Assembly: GCF_001612725.1 (NCBI RefSeq)
Contig: NZ_BDAZ01000010.1
Coordinates: 1 to 64,000, forward strand
Length of the DNA: 64,000 bases
Direction: 5' to 3'
Source of the DNA: Nocardia anaemiae NBRC 100462
GTDB lineage: Bacteria; Actinomycetota; Actinomycetes; Mycobacteriales; Mycobacteriaceae
Shown here: one piece after another, positions 1 through 7,305 of the stretch
Position numbering within the stretch: the first letter of the stretch is position 1
Layout of the letters: each line of letters begins with the position of its first letter
Position numbers and translations under genes: made by a program
Notes under the pieces: generated by a model
What the model was told of the DNA's origin: nothing
The model's input: the letters and a program-made list of their open reading frames with translations, nothing else
The model's database searches: none

Positions 1-564
1 CGCCACCGCGCTCGCGCCCCAGACCACCGCGGTATTGGGCTGCACACTCACCGGAACGCGGCCGGGATCGGTCGCGGTGACCGTCAGCAACTCGGTGGTC
101 CACGCGATGCCGAAGGTGCGCGAAAGGGCCTGGGTGGCAGCCGAAGAACTGATATCCGGACCGAGATCGCGGGGCAGCAGCGATACCGCGTCACCGACCG
201 TGACCACCTTCCCGAGCAGTGCCTGCCGCAGCGTCGCCGCCGGAATGGTCCTGGTGGCATGCACCGAACCGCTCACCGAGATCTGCTTTGCGCCGTAGAC
301 CGTCGCGGGGGAGACCACCACATTCGCGTCCTCGCGCAGGCCCGCGTTGGACAATGTCACGTCATCCAGCAGCGCAACCCCGGCCGGTGTGCCCGCAGGA
401 GCCACCCCGACCACCGCGGCCGTGCGGCGCGCCCCGATCAGCGCGATACCGTCCCATTCCCGCAGGCCGAGCGCGGTCAGCGCCTCCGGATGCAACCGGA
501 CCACCCCGCGCCTGGCATCTGCGGCGGAGGGATTCAGTCGAGCGGTGAGCGCGAGTTCTGCCAC
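1..564 (-). CDS. Cdc48-like AAA ATPase, N-terminal part (cut by window edge)
   Basis: The first 188 codons of a minus-strand gene that runs off the left edge. The start is GTG at 564, reading VAELALTARLNPSAADARRG. The visible part looks like the double-psi barrel N-domain of Cdc48/VCP-type AAA ATPases, followed by a second N-subdomain (about residues 90-188). The Walker motifs expected further on lie outside the window. In M. tuberculosis the comparable gene is Rv0435c, which sits next to pssA and psd; here those two lie 12 kb to the right. Members of the family are hexameric unfoldases. The assignment rests on the N-domain alone, so the AAA modules are inferred. No Shine-Dalgarno sequence is obvious before the GTG. 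Confidence 0.72.
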   Translation of the reverse strand, partial: MAELALTARLNPSAADARRGVVRLHPEALTALGLREWDGIALIGARRTAAVVGVAPAGTPAGVALLDDVTLSNAGLREDANVVVSPATVYGAKQISVSGSVHATRTIPAATLRQALLGKVVTVGDAVSLLPRDLGPDISSSAATQALSRTFGIAWTTELLTVTATDPGRVPVSVQPNTAVVWGASAVA

Positions 565-951
565 TGTGCCATTCTGCCCGCGTCGAGGCCTGGTTGGTCA
601 GTGGTCTGCCGGATAGATCCCCAGAGGCGCGGAAAAACATCGATGGGGAGTACCTCGATCCGCCATTTCCCCCGGCCACCCGAAATTGTGAATGTGCTCA
701 CGGAACCGAAAACGGTCGCGGATCGTCGTCGATTTCACCGATCGGACGGGCAATCGCGGCGGTGCGCTCTGACCAGTAATTTCGCCGCGGCGGCTGGTAC
801 GCCTGTCCGAGTCGATCGCATCGGCCTCGGCCGATCACGCCGCCCAGTTTCCCGATTGACGAACACGGATGTGCGACAACGAATTCCACCCGCTAACGTT
901 CTGGGCCCGCCCCTTGTCGGGCGGGACAACAAAGTGGAGGGAATTCAAGAA
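565..951. other. divergent intergenic region with 5' leader hairpin
   Basis: About 390 bases separate the AAA ATPase and the exported-protein gene and hold no convincing gene. Before the plus-strand gene there is a TTGACG hexamer at 856-861 and a TAACGT hexamer at 894-899 that could be promoter elements. A G+C hairpin (arms 906-912 and 919-925) lies just upstream of the GGAGG at 936-940 and may influence translation. All of these are weak by-eye calls. Confidence 0.35.
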
Positions 952-1569
952 ATGAAGTTCGGAAAGATCACTACTGCTGTCTTCATGGCCGTCACCGCGG
1001 TGGGGATTACCGCGGCTACCGCCAATGGGCAGCCCGCCGTGGCGACTGACCATCCGGCGGCAGTGACCCAGGGGGGCGTGACTTCTGGTGTTGCACACGG
1101 AATCAACTACCACACAACGGTTTCCCCAACTGATAAGACCATCACCTGGGCGGTTGACAGCGGCCGGTTCGAGCTCGCCTCGGACGGTGCCGCAGTGCTG
1201 CTGAAGTCCGACGACGGCGCGACGGTGGACCAGGTGCCGCTGCACTCCGAGGTCGCCGGACTTCCGATCGCGGTGAGCCAGCAGATCAGCGCGGATGGCC
1301 ACACCCTCGCGCTGACTTCGACGATGACCCCCGCCGACACCGCGAAGCTGAACGACATCGCGGGCCTGAAGGACATCAGCTCGTACGACCGGCTCATGGA
1401 GCAGGTCAACAAGAACCTGCCCGGCATCGTCATCGGTGCCGTCATCGGGGCCTTCATCCCCTTCCTGTGGATTATCAGCATCCCGGCTGGTGCGCTGATC
1501 GGCGGATACGTCATGGGCGGCCAGGAGTTCCTGGACGCCGTGATCGCGTTCGCCACCGGTCAGCCCTGA
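952..1569 (+). CDS. small exported protein, Nocardia-type (DUF8020-like)
   Basis: A 205-residue protein. The start ATG at 952 follows a strong GGAGG. Residues 1-27 form a signal peptide (MKFGKITTAVFMAVTAVG, then an Ala-rich cleavage region ending ATANGQ). The mature part has a beta-rich segment with GINYHTTVSP and a run about comparing sequence segments GAAVLLKSDDGA and PIAVSQQISADGHTL. It ends in a hydrophobic Gly-rich helix (PGIVIGAVIGAFIPFLWII, about residues 155-190). I recall many such proteins in Nocardia, grouped as DUF8020, but the function is unknown. The C-terminal glycine-zipper helix could insert into or oligomerise at a membrane. The gene is monocistronic and ends before a strong hairpin. 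The longer reading frame upstream has no start signal and is not used. Confidence 0.75.
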   Translation: MKFGKITTAVFMAVTAVGITAATANGQPAVATDHPAAVTQGGVTSGVAHGINYHTTVSPTDKTITWAVDSGRFELASDGAAVLLKSDDGATVDQVPLHSEVAGLPIAVSQQISADGHTLALTSTMTPADTAKLNDIAGLKDISSYDRLMEQVNKNLPGIVIGAVIGAFIPFLWIISIPAGALIGGYVMGGQEFLDAVIAFATGQP

Positions 1570-1585
1570 TCCTCGCGCCATAAGT

Positions 1586-1629
1586 AGAACGCGCGTACAC
1601 GGCGACTGTCCGCCGTGTACGCGCGTTCT
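1586..1629. terminator. bidirectional terminator hairpin, 19-bp perfect stem
   Basis: Arms 1586-1604 and 1611-1629 are exact reverse complements, with the six-base loop ACTGTC. The hairpin lies between two convergent genes and can serve both. No U-tract follows, as is common in high-GC actinobacteria. Confidence 0.85.
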
Positions 1630-1669
1630 GTGTGTGGGCCGCTGGTGCCGCGACCGAGCAGCGCGGGCC

Positions 1670-2110
1670 CTACTTGTCCTTCTGGACGATCCCGGCGGCC
1701 ACCGCGACCGGGGTATCGGCGTAGCTGGGTGCCAGGCAGACGAGTTTGGCGGTCCCGAGTGCGACATTTGGGCTGCCCTCGAACTCGCTGCCCGGATTCT
1801 CCGCGAGCACCTTCTCGATCAGCTCCTTCTCCTCGGTGCTGTCCAACTTCTTGAATGCACCGCAGGTGGTGCTCGAAGCCGGGCCGAGCGAGGGGTAGCT
1901 CACCGTGGTCTTGGTGGTGGTCGGTGCGTCGGCGGCCGTGGTCGCCGCGGCGCCGGTCGCGGACGTGGTGCTCGCAGGCGTACTGGTGCCCGTCGCGCCC
2001 TTGCGCAGACCGTTCGCGTCGGAGCTGGAATCGTCCGAACTGCCACATCCGGCCAGCGCGACGGCCACCGCCCCGGTGGCTAGGACGATGGCGGTAATTC
2101 GCTTGATCAC
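1670..2110 (-). CDS. small secreted lipoprotein, unknown function
   Basis: A 146-residue lipoprotein. I place the start at GTG 2110 (VIKRITAIVLATG), because this puts the lipobox LAGC at residues 19-22 right after a short hydrophobic signal; an in-frame upstream ATG would add 30 odd residues before it. Cys22 would be lipidated and Asp/Ser-rich residues follow. A Thr/Ala/Ser linker spans about residues 40-70. The C-terminal half is a small domain with two cysteines (CGAFKKL and KLVCLAPSYA) that may form a disulfide. It is convergent with the exported protein on its left and shares that gene's terminator. I do not recognise the family. Confidence 0.65.
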   Translation of the reverse strand: MIKRITAIVLATGAVAVALAGCGSSDDSSSDANGLRKGATGTSTPASTTSATGAAATTAADAPTTTKTTVSYPSLGPASSTTCGAFKKLDSTEEKELIEKVLAENPGSEFEGSPNVALGTAKLVCLAPSYADTPVAVAAGIVQKDK

Positions 2111-2243
2111 GTGCGTTCCCAGGTAACTCGCGGCGCCGGAGTCTCCGGCGCGTCCGGTGCAGGCTACCGGGTGAGATCGTTTTGGTGTCATAGAGCCCAC
2201 AGTGCGGTGCGGGCCTTACGTTTTTCCCAACGATCCCCGAGGG

Positions 2244-2597
2244 TCAGTGGATGCGGCTCTGCCAATCGGCGGGCACCCGGCCGCGCGGGCCCGGCACCGG
2301 CTGGTCCACCGGATGATGCGTCGGGGGTGCGAGTTCCGGTCCGCCGCTGTACATCTCCTCGGAGCGGAAGTCGAAGAACCAATCCTCGCCCGGCTCATAG
2401 CTCTGGATGAACGGATGTCCGGTGTCCTTGGCGTGTTTGGAGGCGTGCTGCTCCGGTGAGGTGTCGCAGCAGCCGATATGGCCGCACTGCGCACAGCGCC
2501 GCAGGTGCACCCACCAGCCCTGGGCCGCTTCACATTCCATACAGCCCGGACCGCTGGGCGCGACCGCGGGATCGATGCCCTCCAACTCCTGCGTCAT
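2244..2597 (-). CDS. UBP-type zinc finger protein
   Basis: A 117-residue protein that is almost entirely one ZnF-UBP (BUZ) domain. The candidate zinc ligands are Cys19, Cys22, Cys35, Cys38, Cys43/Cys44, His51, His55 and His61, in the order expected for the family (CMEC, CAQCGHIGCC, HASKH, GH). In eukaryotes this fold binds the free C-terminal tail of ubiquitin, and the SYEPGEDWFFDF stretch sits where the binding residues would be. The bacterial role is unknown. The ATG at 2597 overlaps the kinase stop by one base (TGATG), so translation is coupled and the protein probably works with that kinase or the reductase-like regulator. Co-occurrence with such kinases is something I recall from other actinobacteria. 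Confidence 0.85.
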   Translation of the reverse strand: MTQELEGIDPAVAPSGPGCMECEAAQGWWVHLRRCAQCGHIGCCDTSPEQHASKHAKDTGHPFIQSYEPGEDWFFDFRSEEMYSGGPELAPPTHHPVDQPVPGPRGRVPADWQSRIH

Positions 2598-4099
2598 CAC
2601 TGACCTCCTACATTGGCTTCGGCTGCCTCGCCGGATTCCGGCATTTCTTCGGGACGATGCAGCGGGAGCCAGACCGTGAATCTGGTATTGCCCGGCTCGG
2701 AATCGAGCTGGATATCGCCGTGGTGCTTGTTCACCACGATCCGGAACGAAATATCCAGGCCGAGACCGGTTCCCTCGCCGACCGGCTTGGTGGTGAAGAA
2801 CGGTTCGAAGATGCGGCTGCGCACCTCGGCCGGTACGCCGGGACCGGTATCGCCGATCTCGACAACGACGCAATCGTTTTCGTGCCTGGTGCGAATGGTG
2901 AGCGTGCCCGCGCCGTTCATGGCGTAGACCGCGTTATCGATCAGATTGGTCCACACCTGATTCAATTCCGCCGCGTAGCAAGGCACTTCGGGCAGCGTCC
3001 GGTCGTACTCCTTGACCACCTCGACGCCGTCGCCGATCTTGCGGCTCAGCATCACCAGTGTGCTGTCGAGCAGTTCGTGGATGTCGACCACCTGGAACGG
3101 CGCCCGGTCCATCTGCGAATACTGTTTGGCGGCACCGATCAGGGTGGAGATGCGTGTGGTCGAATCGGCGATTTCGTTCATCAGCAATTCGGTCTCGATG
3201 GTGTAGTTCAGCCATCGAATCGCGCCTTGGAACACCTGGTCGGGACTGCCCTCCAGAGTGGCCGACACGCGTTCCAGCCAGTCCACATCGAAACCGGCCT
3301 GCACGAAATTCGGGGCCAGGTTCCAGCTGTCCTCGATGCCGTGCTCCTCCAGCCATTCGCTGAGGATGTCTTCGCGCTCGGAGGCCTCCAAGGTGGTCAA
3401 CTCCGGTGCCTTGGCGACCTGGGCGGCGGCCTCCTCCTGCAACCGCACCAGCGCTTCCAAGGATTCGGTGTCGAATTTGCCCTGGGCCATCATGGCCAAC
3501 TTGTGCCGCATGCCCGCGACCCGATCGCGCAGGCCGGAGGTGGCGCGCACCGCGGCGGCGGCCGGATTGTTCAGCTCATGGGTCAGACCCGCCGACAGCG
3601 AGCCGAGTGCGAGCAGACGCTCGCGCTGGGCGATTCGCTGCGCGGAGTTGCGGTTACCGAAGAATGCGCCCTCGAGCAGGTGCACGGCCATCGGGAACCA
3701 GTCGTGCATCATTCGCGCGAAGGCGCCCGCATCCAGGACGAAGAAGCGCGACCGACGGGTCACATACATCGAACCGGTATACGTCTGGTCGACCTTGTCG
3801 CCCAGATATGCCGTCCACGCGCCCGCGTACGCGCCGCGATAGTCGGTGCGCGTGGTCTCGATCTCGGCGCCGCCGGAGAGCTTGGTGAGCTGCACCTCGC
3901 CCTCGATCAACACGTAGAAGCAGGTGGCCGGATCGCCCTCGCGGAAGACCAGTCCCGGTTCGATGGTCTCGATGCGGCCATCGGCGCACAGCAGCTCCAG
4001 CTGTTCGTCGGTGAGCTTCTCGAACAGAAAGAGGCTGCGCAGCTCCGCCGGATCGCAGACCAGATGACTGCTGCGATCCGCTGTTTCCTTCGAATTCAT
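2597..4099 (-). CDS. sensor histidine kinase with N-terminal cyclic-nucleotide-binding domain
   Basis: A 500-residue cytoplasmic kinase. Residues about 15-130 form a cNMP-binding/CRP-type beta-roll (FREGDPATCFYVLIEGEVQL). Next comes a dimerisation/phosphoacceptor helix with the H-box SAGLTHELNNP (His about 174), a long helical linker, and a HATPase_c domain with the N-box NLIDNAVYAM, the G1 motif GDTGPGVP, the F-box IFEPFFTTK and the G2 motif GEGTGLGLDIS. There is no transmembrane segment. The start at 4099 has GGAGG at 4107-4111 seven bases upstream; an in-frame ATG at 4117 overlaps the upstream stop but lacks a site. It lies between the response-regulator/reductase fusion and the zinc finger gene, so its phosphate acceptor is probably the upstream receiver domain. 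Whether the beta-roll binds a nucleotide cannot be told from sequence. Confidence 0.9.
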   Translation of the reverse strand: MNSKETADRSSHLVCDPAELRSLFLFEKLTDEQLELLCADGRIETIEPGLVFREGDPATCFYVLIEGEVQLTKLSGGAEIETTRTDYRGAYAGAWTAYLGDKVDQTYTGSMYVTRRSRFFVLDAGAFARMMHDWFPMAVHLLEGAFFGNRNSAQRIAQRERLLALGSLSAGLTHELNNPAAAAVRATSGLRDRVAGMRHKLAMMAQGKFDTESLEALVRLQEEAAAQVAKAPELTTLEASEREDILSEWLEEHGIEDSWNLAPNFVQAGFDVDWLERVSATLEGSPDQVFQGAIRWLNYTIETELLMNEIADSTTRISTLIGAAKQYSQMDRAPFQVVDIHELLDSTLVMLSRKIGDGVEVVKEYDRTLPEVPCYAAELNQVWTNLIDNAVYAMNGAGTLTIRTRHENDCVVVEIGDTGPGVPAEVRSRIFEPFFTTKPVGEGTGLGLDISFRIVVNKHHGDIQLDSEPGNTRFTVWLPLHRPEEMPESGEAAEANVGGQ

Positions 4100-4113
4100 G
4101 GTCCAGCCTCCTA

Positions 4114-5781
4114 TCACGCCAGGTACCGATGCACGAGCATGACCGCCATCGCGCCCTCGCCGACCGCCGAGGCCACCCGCTTCGCCGAGTCGGCGTGCAC
4201 GTCACCCGCGACGAAGACACCGGGGACGCTGGTCTCCAGGTGATGCGGCGGTCTGGGTAGCTCCCAGCCCGCGGGTCTGGTTCCGTCGACGAGCAGATCG
4301 GGACCGGCGAGCACATAGCCCGCCTCGTCCCGCTTGACCACGCCATCGAGCCAGTCGGTCTGTGGTGCGGCACCGATGAACAGGAACAACCGTTCGGCCT
4401 CGGCTTTTTCTTCCGCACCGGTCCGGTTGTTGCGCAGCACGATCTGTTGCAGGTGATCGCCGCCGTCGGCGGCGATCACTTCGGTATCGGTGTGCACGCG
4501 GATATTCGGTATCTGCCCGATCTGCTGGATCAGATAGTGCGACATGGACTTGTCCAGCGAATCCGCGCGAACCACCAGATGCACCGTGCGCGCGTTGCGG
4601 GACAGGAATACCGCCGCCTGCCCCGCCGAATTCGCCCCGCCGACGATGTAGACATCATGGTCGGCGCATTCGGAGGCCTCGGTCATGGCCGAGCCGTAAT
4701 AGACACCGCGCCCGGTGAAATCGTCCACACCCGGCGCGGGATGACGCCGGTAGTCCACACCCGTCGCGATGATCACCGTGTGCGCGCAGAGCCGTCCACC
4801 GTCGGCGAACCGCACGGTCCGCGCGGACCCGTTCACCTCCAGCCCGACCACCTCGCGCGTGGTGATCACCTCGGCGCCGAACTTCGCGGCTTGCCGCCGC
4901 GCCCGATCGGCCAGCTGTGCGCCGGACAGCCCGTCCGGGAAGCCCAGATAGTTCTCGATGCGCGAACTCTGGCCCGCTTGGCCGCCGGTCGCGGTGCGCT
5001 CGATGAGCACCGTGCGCAGGCCCTCGGAGGCGCCGTATACCGCCGCGCCGAGCCCGGCTGGTCCGCCGCCGACCACGATCAGGTCGTAGAAATCACCGGT
5101 CGGATTGGTGTTCAGCCCGACGCTTTCGGCCAGCTCGCCGTCGCTCGGCTGCACCAGCGCCTGCCCACCCGGGGTGATCACCACCGGACAGATATTGGGA
5201 TCGGCGCCCGCGGCCTCGAGCAGCCGGGCGCCTTCCGGTTCCTCGGCCAGGTACCAGCGGTAGGGCAGCTGATTGCGGGCCAGGAATTCGCGCACCTCCG
5301 ACGACCGTGGGGACCAGCGGTTGCCGACGACCTTGGTCTCGGTGACGGGTTTGTGGTCGTTGCTGCGCCAGGCCTCGAGCAACCCGTCGAGCACCGGATA
5401 CAGCTTCTCCTCCGGCGGATCCCACGGCTTGAGCAGGTAGTGATCCAGGTCGACGACATTGATCGCATCGATCGCGGCGCTGGTATCGGCGTAGGCGGTC
5501 AGCAGTACCCGGCGCGCGTACGGATGCAGGTCCATGGCCTGCTCGAGGAATTCGATGCCGTCCATGCCCGGCATCCGGAAATCGGCGATCAGTACCGCGA
5601 CCGGTTGGCCACGCAGTTTCATCTCGCGCAGTGCGTCGAGCGCGTCCGCGCCGGACTCCGCGCGCAGAATCCGGTAATCGGCCCCATAGCGGCGGCGCAG
5701 GTCGCGTACGACCGCGCGGGAGACTCCCGGATCGTCGTCGACGCTGAGGATGGCCGGTTTCGTAGCAGCGGGTGCAGTCAC
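4114..5781 (-). CDS. response regulator receiver fused to thioredoxin-reductase-like FAD/NAD(P) oxidoreductase
   Basis: A 555-residue fusion. Residues 1-135 are a CheY-like receiver with the acidic pair DDD near residue 15, the predicted phosphoacceptor Asp67 in IADFRMPGMDG, and Lys in LLKPW. Residues 135-225 form a glutaredoxin-like linker region (LARNQLPYRWYLAEEPEG). From 232 on there is a pyridine-nucleotide oxidoreductase with the FAD site VVGGGPAGLGAAVYGASEG, the NAD(P) site VYIVGGANSAGQAA and the C-terminal FAD motif GVFVAGDV. It resembles thioredoxin reductase, but the position of the CxxC redox pair reads YYGSAMTEAS, without cysteines. It therefore cannot reduce thioredoxin in the usual way and may instead signal or use a non-disulfide acceptor. 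It is followed after 14 bases by the histidine kinase gene. Frame and domain calls are secure; function is not. Confidence 0.9.
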   Translation of the reverse strand: MTAPAATKPAILSVDDDPGVSRAVVRDLRRRYGADYRILRAESGADALDALREMKLRGQPVAVLIADFRMPGMDGIEFLEQAMDLHPYARRVLLTAYADTSAAIDAINVVDLDHYLLKPWDPPEEKLYPVLDGLLEAWRSNDHKPVTETKVVGNRWSPRSSEVREFLARNQLPYRWYLAEEPEGARLLEAAGADPNICPVVITPGGQALVQPSDGELAESVGLNTNPTGDFYDLIVVGGGPAGLGAAVYGASEGLRTVLIERTATGGQAGQSSRIENYLGFPDGLSGAQLADRARRQAAKFGAEVITTREVVGLEVNGSARTVRFADGGRLCAHTVIIATGVDYRRHPAPGVDDFTGRGVYYGSAMTEASECADHDVYIVGGANSAGQAAVFLSRNARTVHLVVRADSLDKSMSHYLIQQIGQIPNIRVHTDTEVIAADGGDHLQQIVLRNNRTGAEEKAEAERLFLFIGAAPQTDWLDGVVKRDEAGYVLAGPDLLVDGTRPAGWELPRPPHHLETSVPGVFVAGDVHADSAKRVASAVGEGAMAVMLVHRYLA

Positions 5782-5802
5782 CTATCGAGTATGGAACGCT
5801 CG

Positions 5803-5994
5803 TCAAACGCGATGCTCGCGCACGAAGTCGAGCTCGGTGGGTGTGAGCAGGCGCTCTAGCTGTTCATCCGTGACCAGCGGGTGGGTGGTGCGCGGCGCGG
5901 AGGTGTCTCGGGTAGCGCGGATCTCAGGTTCGATAGCGGGGAGCAGCGGAACCTGATCCGCGTGCCGACGATGTAAGAGCGAGCGCAGTTTCAC
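5803..5994 (-). CDS. small hypothetical protein heading the redox-kinase operon
   Basis: A 63-residue protein starting at GTG 5994 (VKLRSLLHRRHADQ), with a GTGAGGTGA Shine-Dalgarno-like stretch about nine bases upstream. It is basic at the N-terminus and ends in an acidic helix (TDEQLERLLTPTELDF). It is 22 bases upstream of the receiver-reductase fusion and on the same strand, so it is probably the first gene of that operon. I do not recognise the family. The C-terminal segment resembles the opening helix of the kinase's cNMP domain (LTDEQLELL), which may be chance. Confidence 0.5.
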   Translation of the reverse strand: MKLRSLLHRRHADQVPLLPAIEPEIRATRDTSAPRTTHPLVTDEQLERLLTPTELDFVREHRV

Positions 5995-6202
5995 GGCCGA
6001 TCACCTCACGCTTGACGGAAAAGCTTGTGGCAGTGTCTGATGCTTCGTCTATCCGTCATTGTGCGCCCGCCATTACAAGGCCGGGCAATCAAATCGCGAA
6101 AAAGTGACCCATTTGTCTTCCAACAGCCGCCGACTAGGCTGTTTGCCGAAACGTCAAGTAGTGCTAGACGGACGTCCGTCGCACAGTTCTCCGGAGGCAA
6201 CG

Positions 6203-6667
6203 TTGCCGAAGAATATCGAAGCCACGATCGAGATCGCGGCACCGCCGGAACAGGTCTGGGCCGTCGTCGCCGATCTCAAGCGGATGCCCGAGTTCAGCCC
6301 GCAGTGCGTGCGGATGCTCGCGCTCGGCACACCGAAGGCCGGTACCTGGACGATCAACCTCAATACCGACGGCAAGAAGTACTGGCCGACCACCGCGCGC
6401 ATTGTGCGCTATGAGCCCAACCAGGCCTTCGCATTTCGGATCAACGAGAACCGCAGCATCTGGAGCTACACGCTGGAGCCCACCGCGACCGGCACCCGGC
6501 TGATCGAACGCCGCGACGTGCCCAATGGCACGAGCTGGTTCTCCCGCAAGTCCATCGACGCCGCGATGGGCGGCGAGCAGCCGTTCGAGGAGCTGCTCGA
6601 ACGCGGGATGAACGAAACGCTCGCCAACATCAAGTCCGCAGTGGAGGCGGCTGTCGACCGCGGGTAG
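6203..6667 (+). CDS. SRPBCC (START-like) superfamily protein
   Basis: A 154-residue polyketide-cyclase/START-like protein. It begins IEATIEIAAPPEQVWAVVAD, the typical first strand and helix of the fold, and ends in the long C-terminal helix (ERGMNETLANIKSAVEAA) that lines the hydrophobic cavity. I choose TTG 6203 because GGAGG at 6193-6197 sits five bases upstream; the longer frame to 6059 has no start signal and unlike composition. Such proteins bind lipids or aromatic ligands; the ligand here is unknown. It is divergent from the redox-kinase operon and ends at a strong hairpin, so it is monocistronic. Confidence 0.85.
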   Translation: MPKNIEATIEIAAPPEQVWAVVADLKRMPEFSPQCVRMLALGTPKAGTWTINLNTDGKKYWPTTARIVRYEPNQAFAFRINENRSIWSYTLEPTATGTRLIERRDVPNGTSWFSRKSIDAAMGGEQPFEELLERGMNETLANIKSAVEAAVDRG

Positions 6668-6675
6668 CGTCCCCT

Positions 6676-6727
6676 GAACACGAGTCAGGCCCGGTCCGCA
6701 TCATCGGGCCGGGCCTGACTCATGTTC
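6676..6727. terminator. terminator hairpin, 19-bp stem with one mismatch
   Basis: Arms 6676-6694 and 6709-6727 pair over 19 bases with one mismatch around a 14-base loop. The hairpin lies nine bases after the SRPBCC gene stop. There is no clear U-tract. Confidence 0.85.
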
Positions 6728-6981
6728 GATGCGCATGGGAAACCGGCGGTCGGTGGGGGAGGTCGCGTCCTCGACGGCGGACTCGTGCGGTGGGGTGGCG
6801 GATACCTGGGACACAAGAATGGTCACTCGATGGAACCGTTCCGGAAGCCGGTGCGTCCATTACTGATACAAGTGCCTGGATCCGACCGGAACTCCACTCC
6901 ACCCCGTGAACCGTCCTACGGGCCGGGCAGGGTTCTCGGCGGCTGGCATGTACGTGATCGCGTGTGAAGGAGAGTGTCGAG
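6728..6981. other. upstream region of the WXG operon
   Basis: A stretch of 254 bases without a supported gene. It contains GGAAC near 6833, followed about 17 bases later by CGTC, a spacing reminiscent of extracytoplasmic-function sigma promoters, and a TTCCGGAA palindrome. These are by-eye observations only. It probably holds the promoter of the four-gene operon that begins at 6982. Confidence 0.3.
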
Positions 6982-7305
6982 TTGGCCGGGTTTCTAGGGG
7001 TAGACATCGATGTGTTGAGTAAGACGGTTCAGTCTCTGCGCGGCGCCGAGCAGGTTCTCAACGATGCGATGAACGCGATGAAGGAAGGCGGCCACGGCGA
7101 CATCGGGACCAAGACTCTCAACGATGCCGCCGACAGCTTCCAACGGCGATGGAAATTCGGCATCGAACGGATCGGCGAGTCGGCCAAGGCGACCGCGGAC
7201 GGTGTCGCGCAGTGCCTCGATGCCTATCAGCAGACTGACGAAGCATTCGCCAAGGTCGTCGAGCAGGCCAAGAATGCTGTTGACGGACAGTCGGTCACAG
7301 CGTGA
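6982..7305 (+). CDS. EspC/WXG100-like candidate type VII secretion substrate
   Basis: A 107-residue, almost fully helical protein (LAGFLGVDIDVLSKTVQSLR at the start). The size, the central Trp57 in a helix-turn-helix arrangement and a YxxxD export-type motif (Tyr82 to Asp86, YQQTD) fit the EspC/WXG100 class exported by ESX systems. TTG 6982 is preferred, with AAGGAG at 6967-6972 nine bases before; an in-frame GTG at 6964 overlaps that site. The last four bases overlap the next gene (GTGA), so both are translated together and may form a heterodimer, as ESX substrates do. No ESX core genes (EccC, mycosin) are in the window. Confidence 0.75.
   Translation: MAGFLGVDIDVLSKTVQSLRGAEQVLNDAMNAMKEGGHGDIGTKTLNDAADSFQRRWKFGIERIGESAKATADGVAQCLDAYQQTDEAFAKVVEQAKNAVDGQSVTA

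Noticed and set aside
2456..4243. A 595-codon plus-strand frame opposite the histidine kinase
   Set aside because: No motif, and the opposite strand encodes clear kinase boxes.
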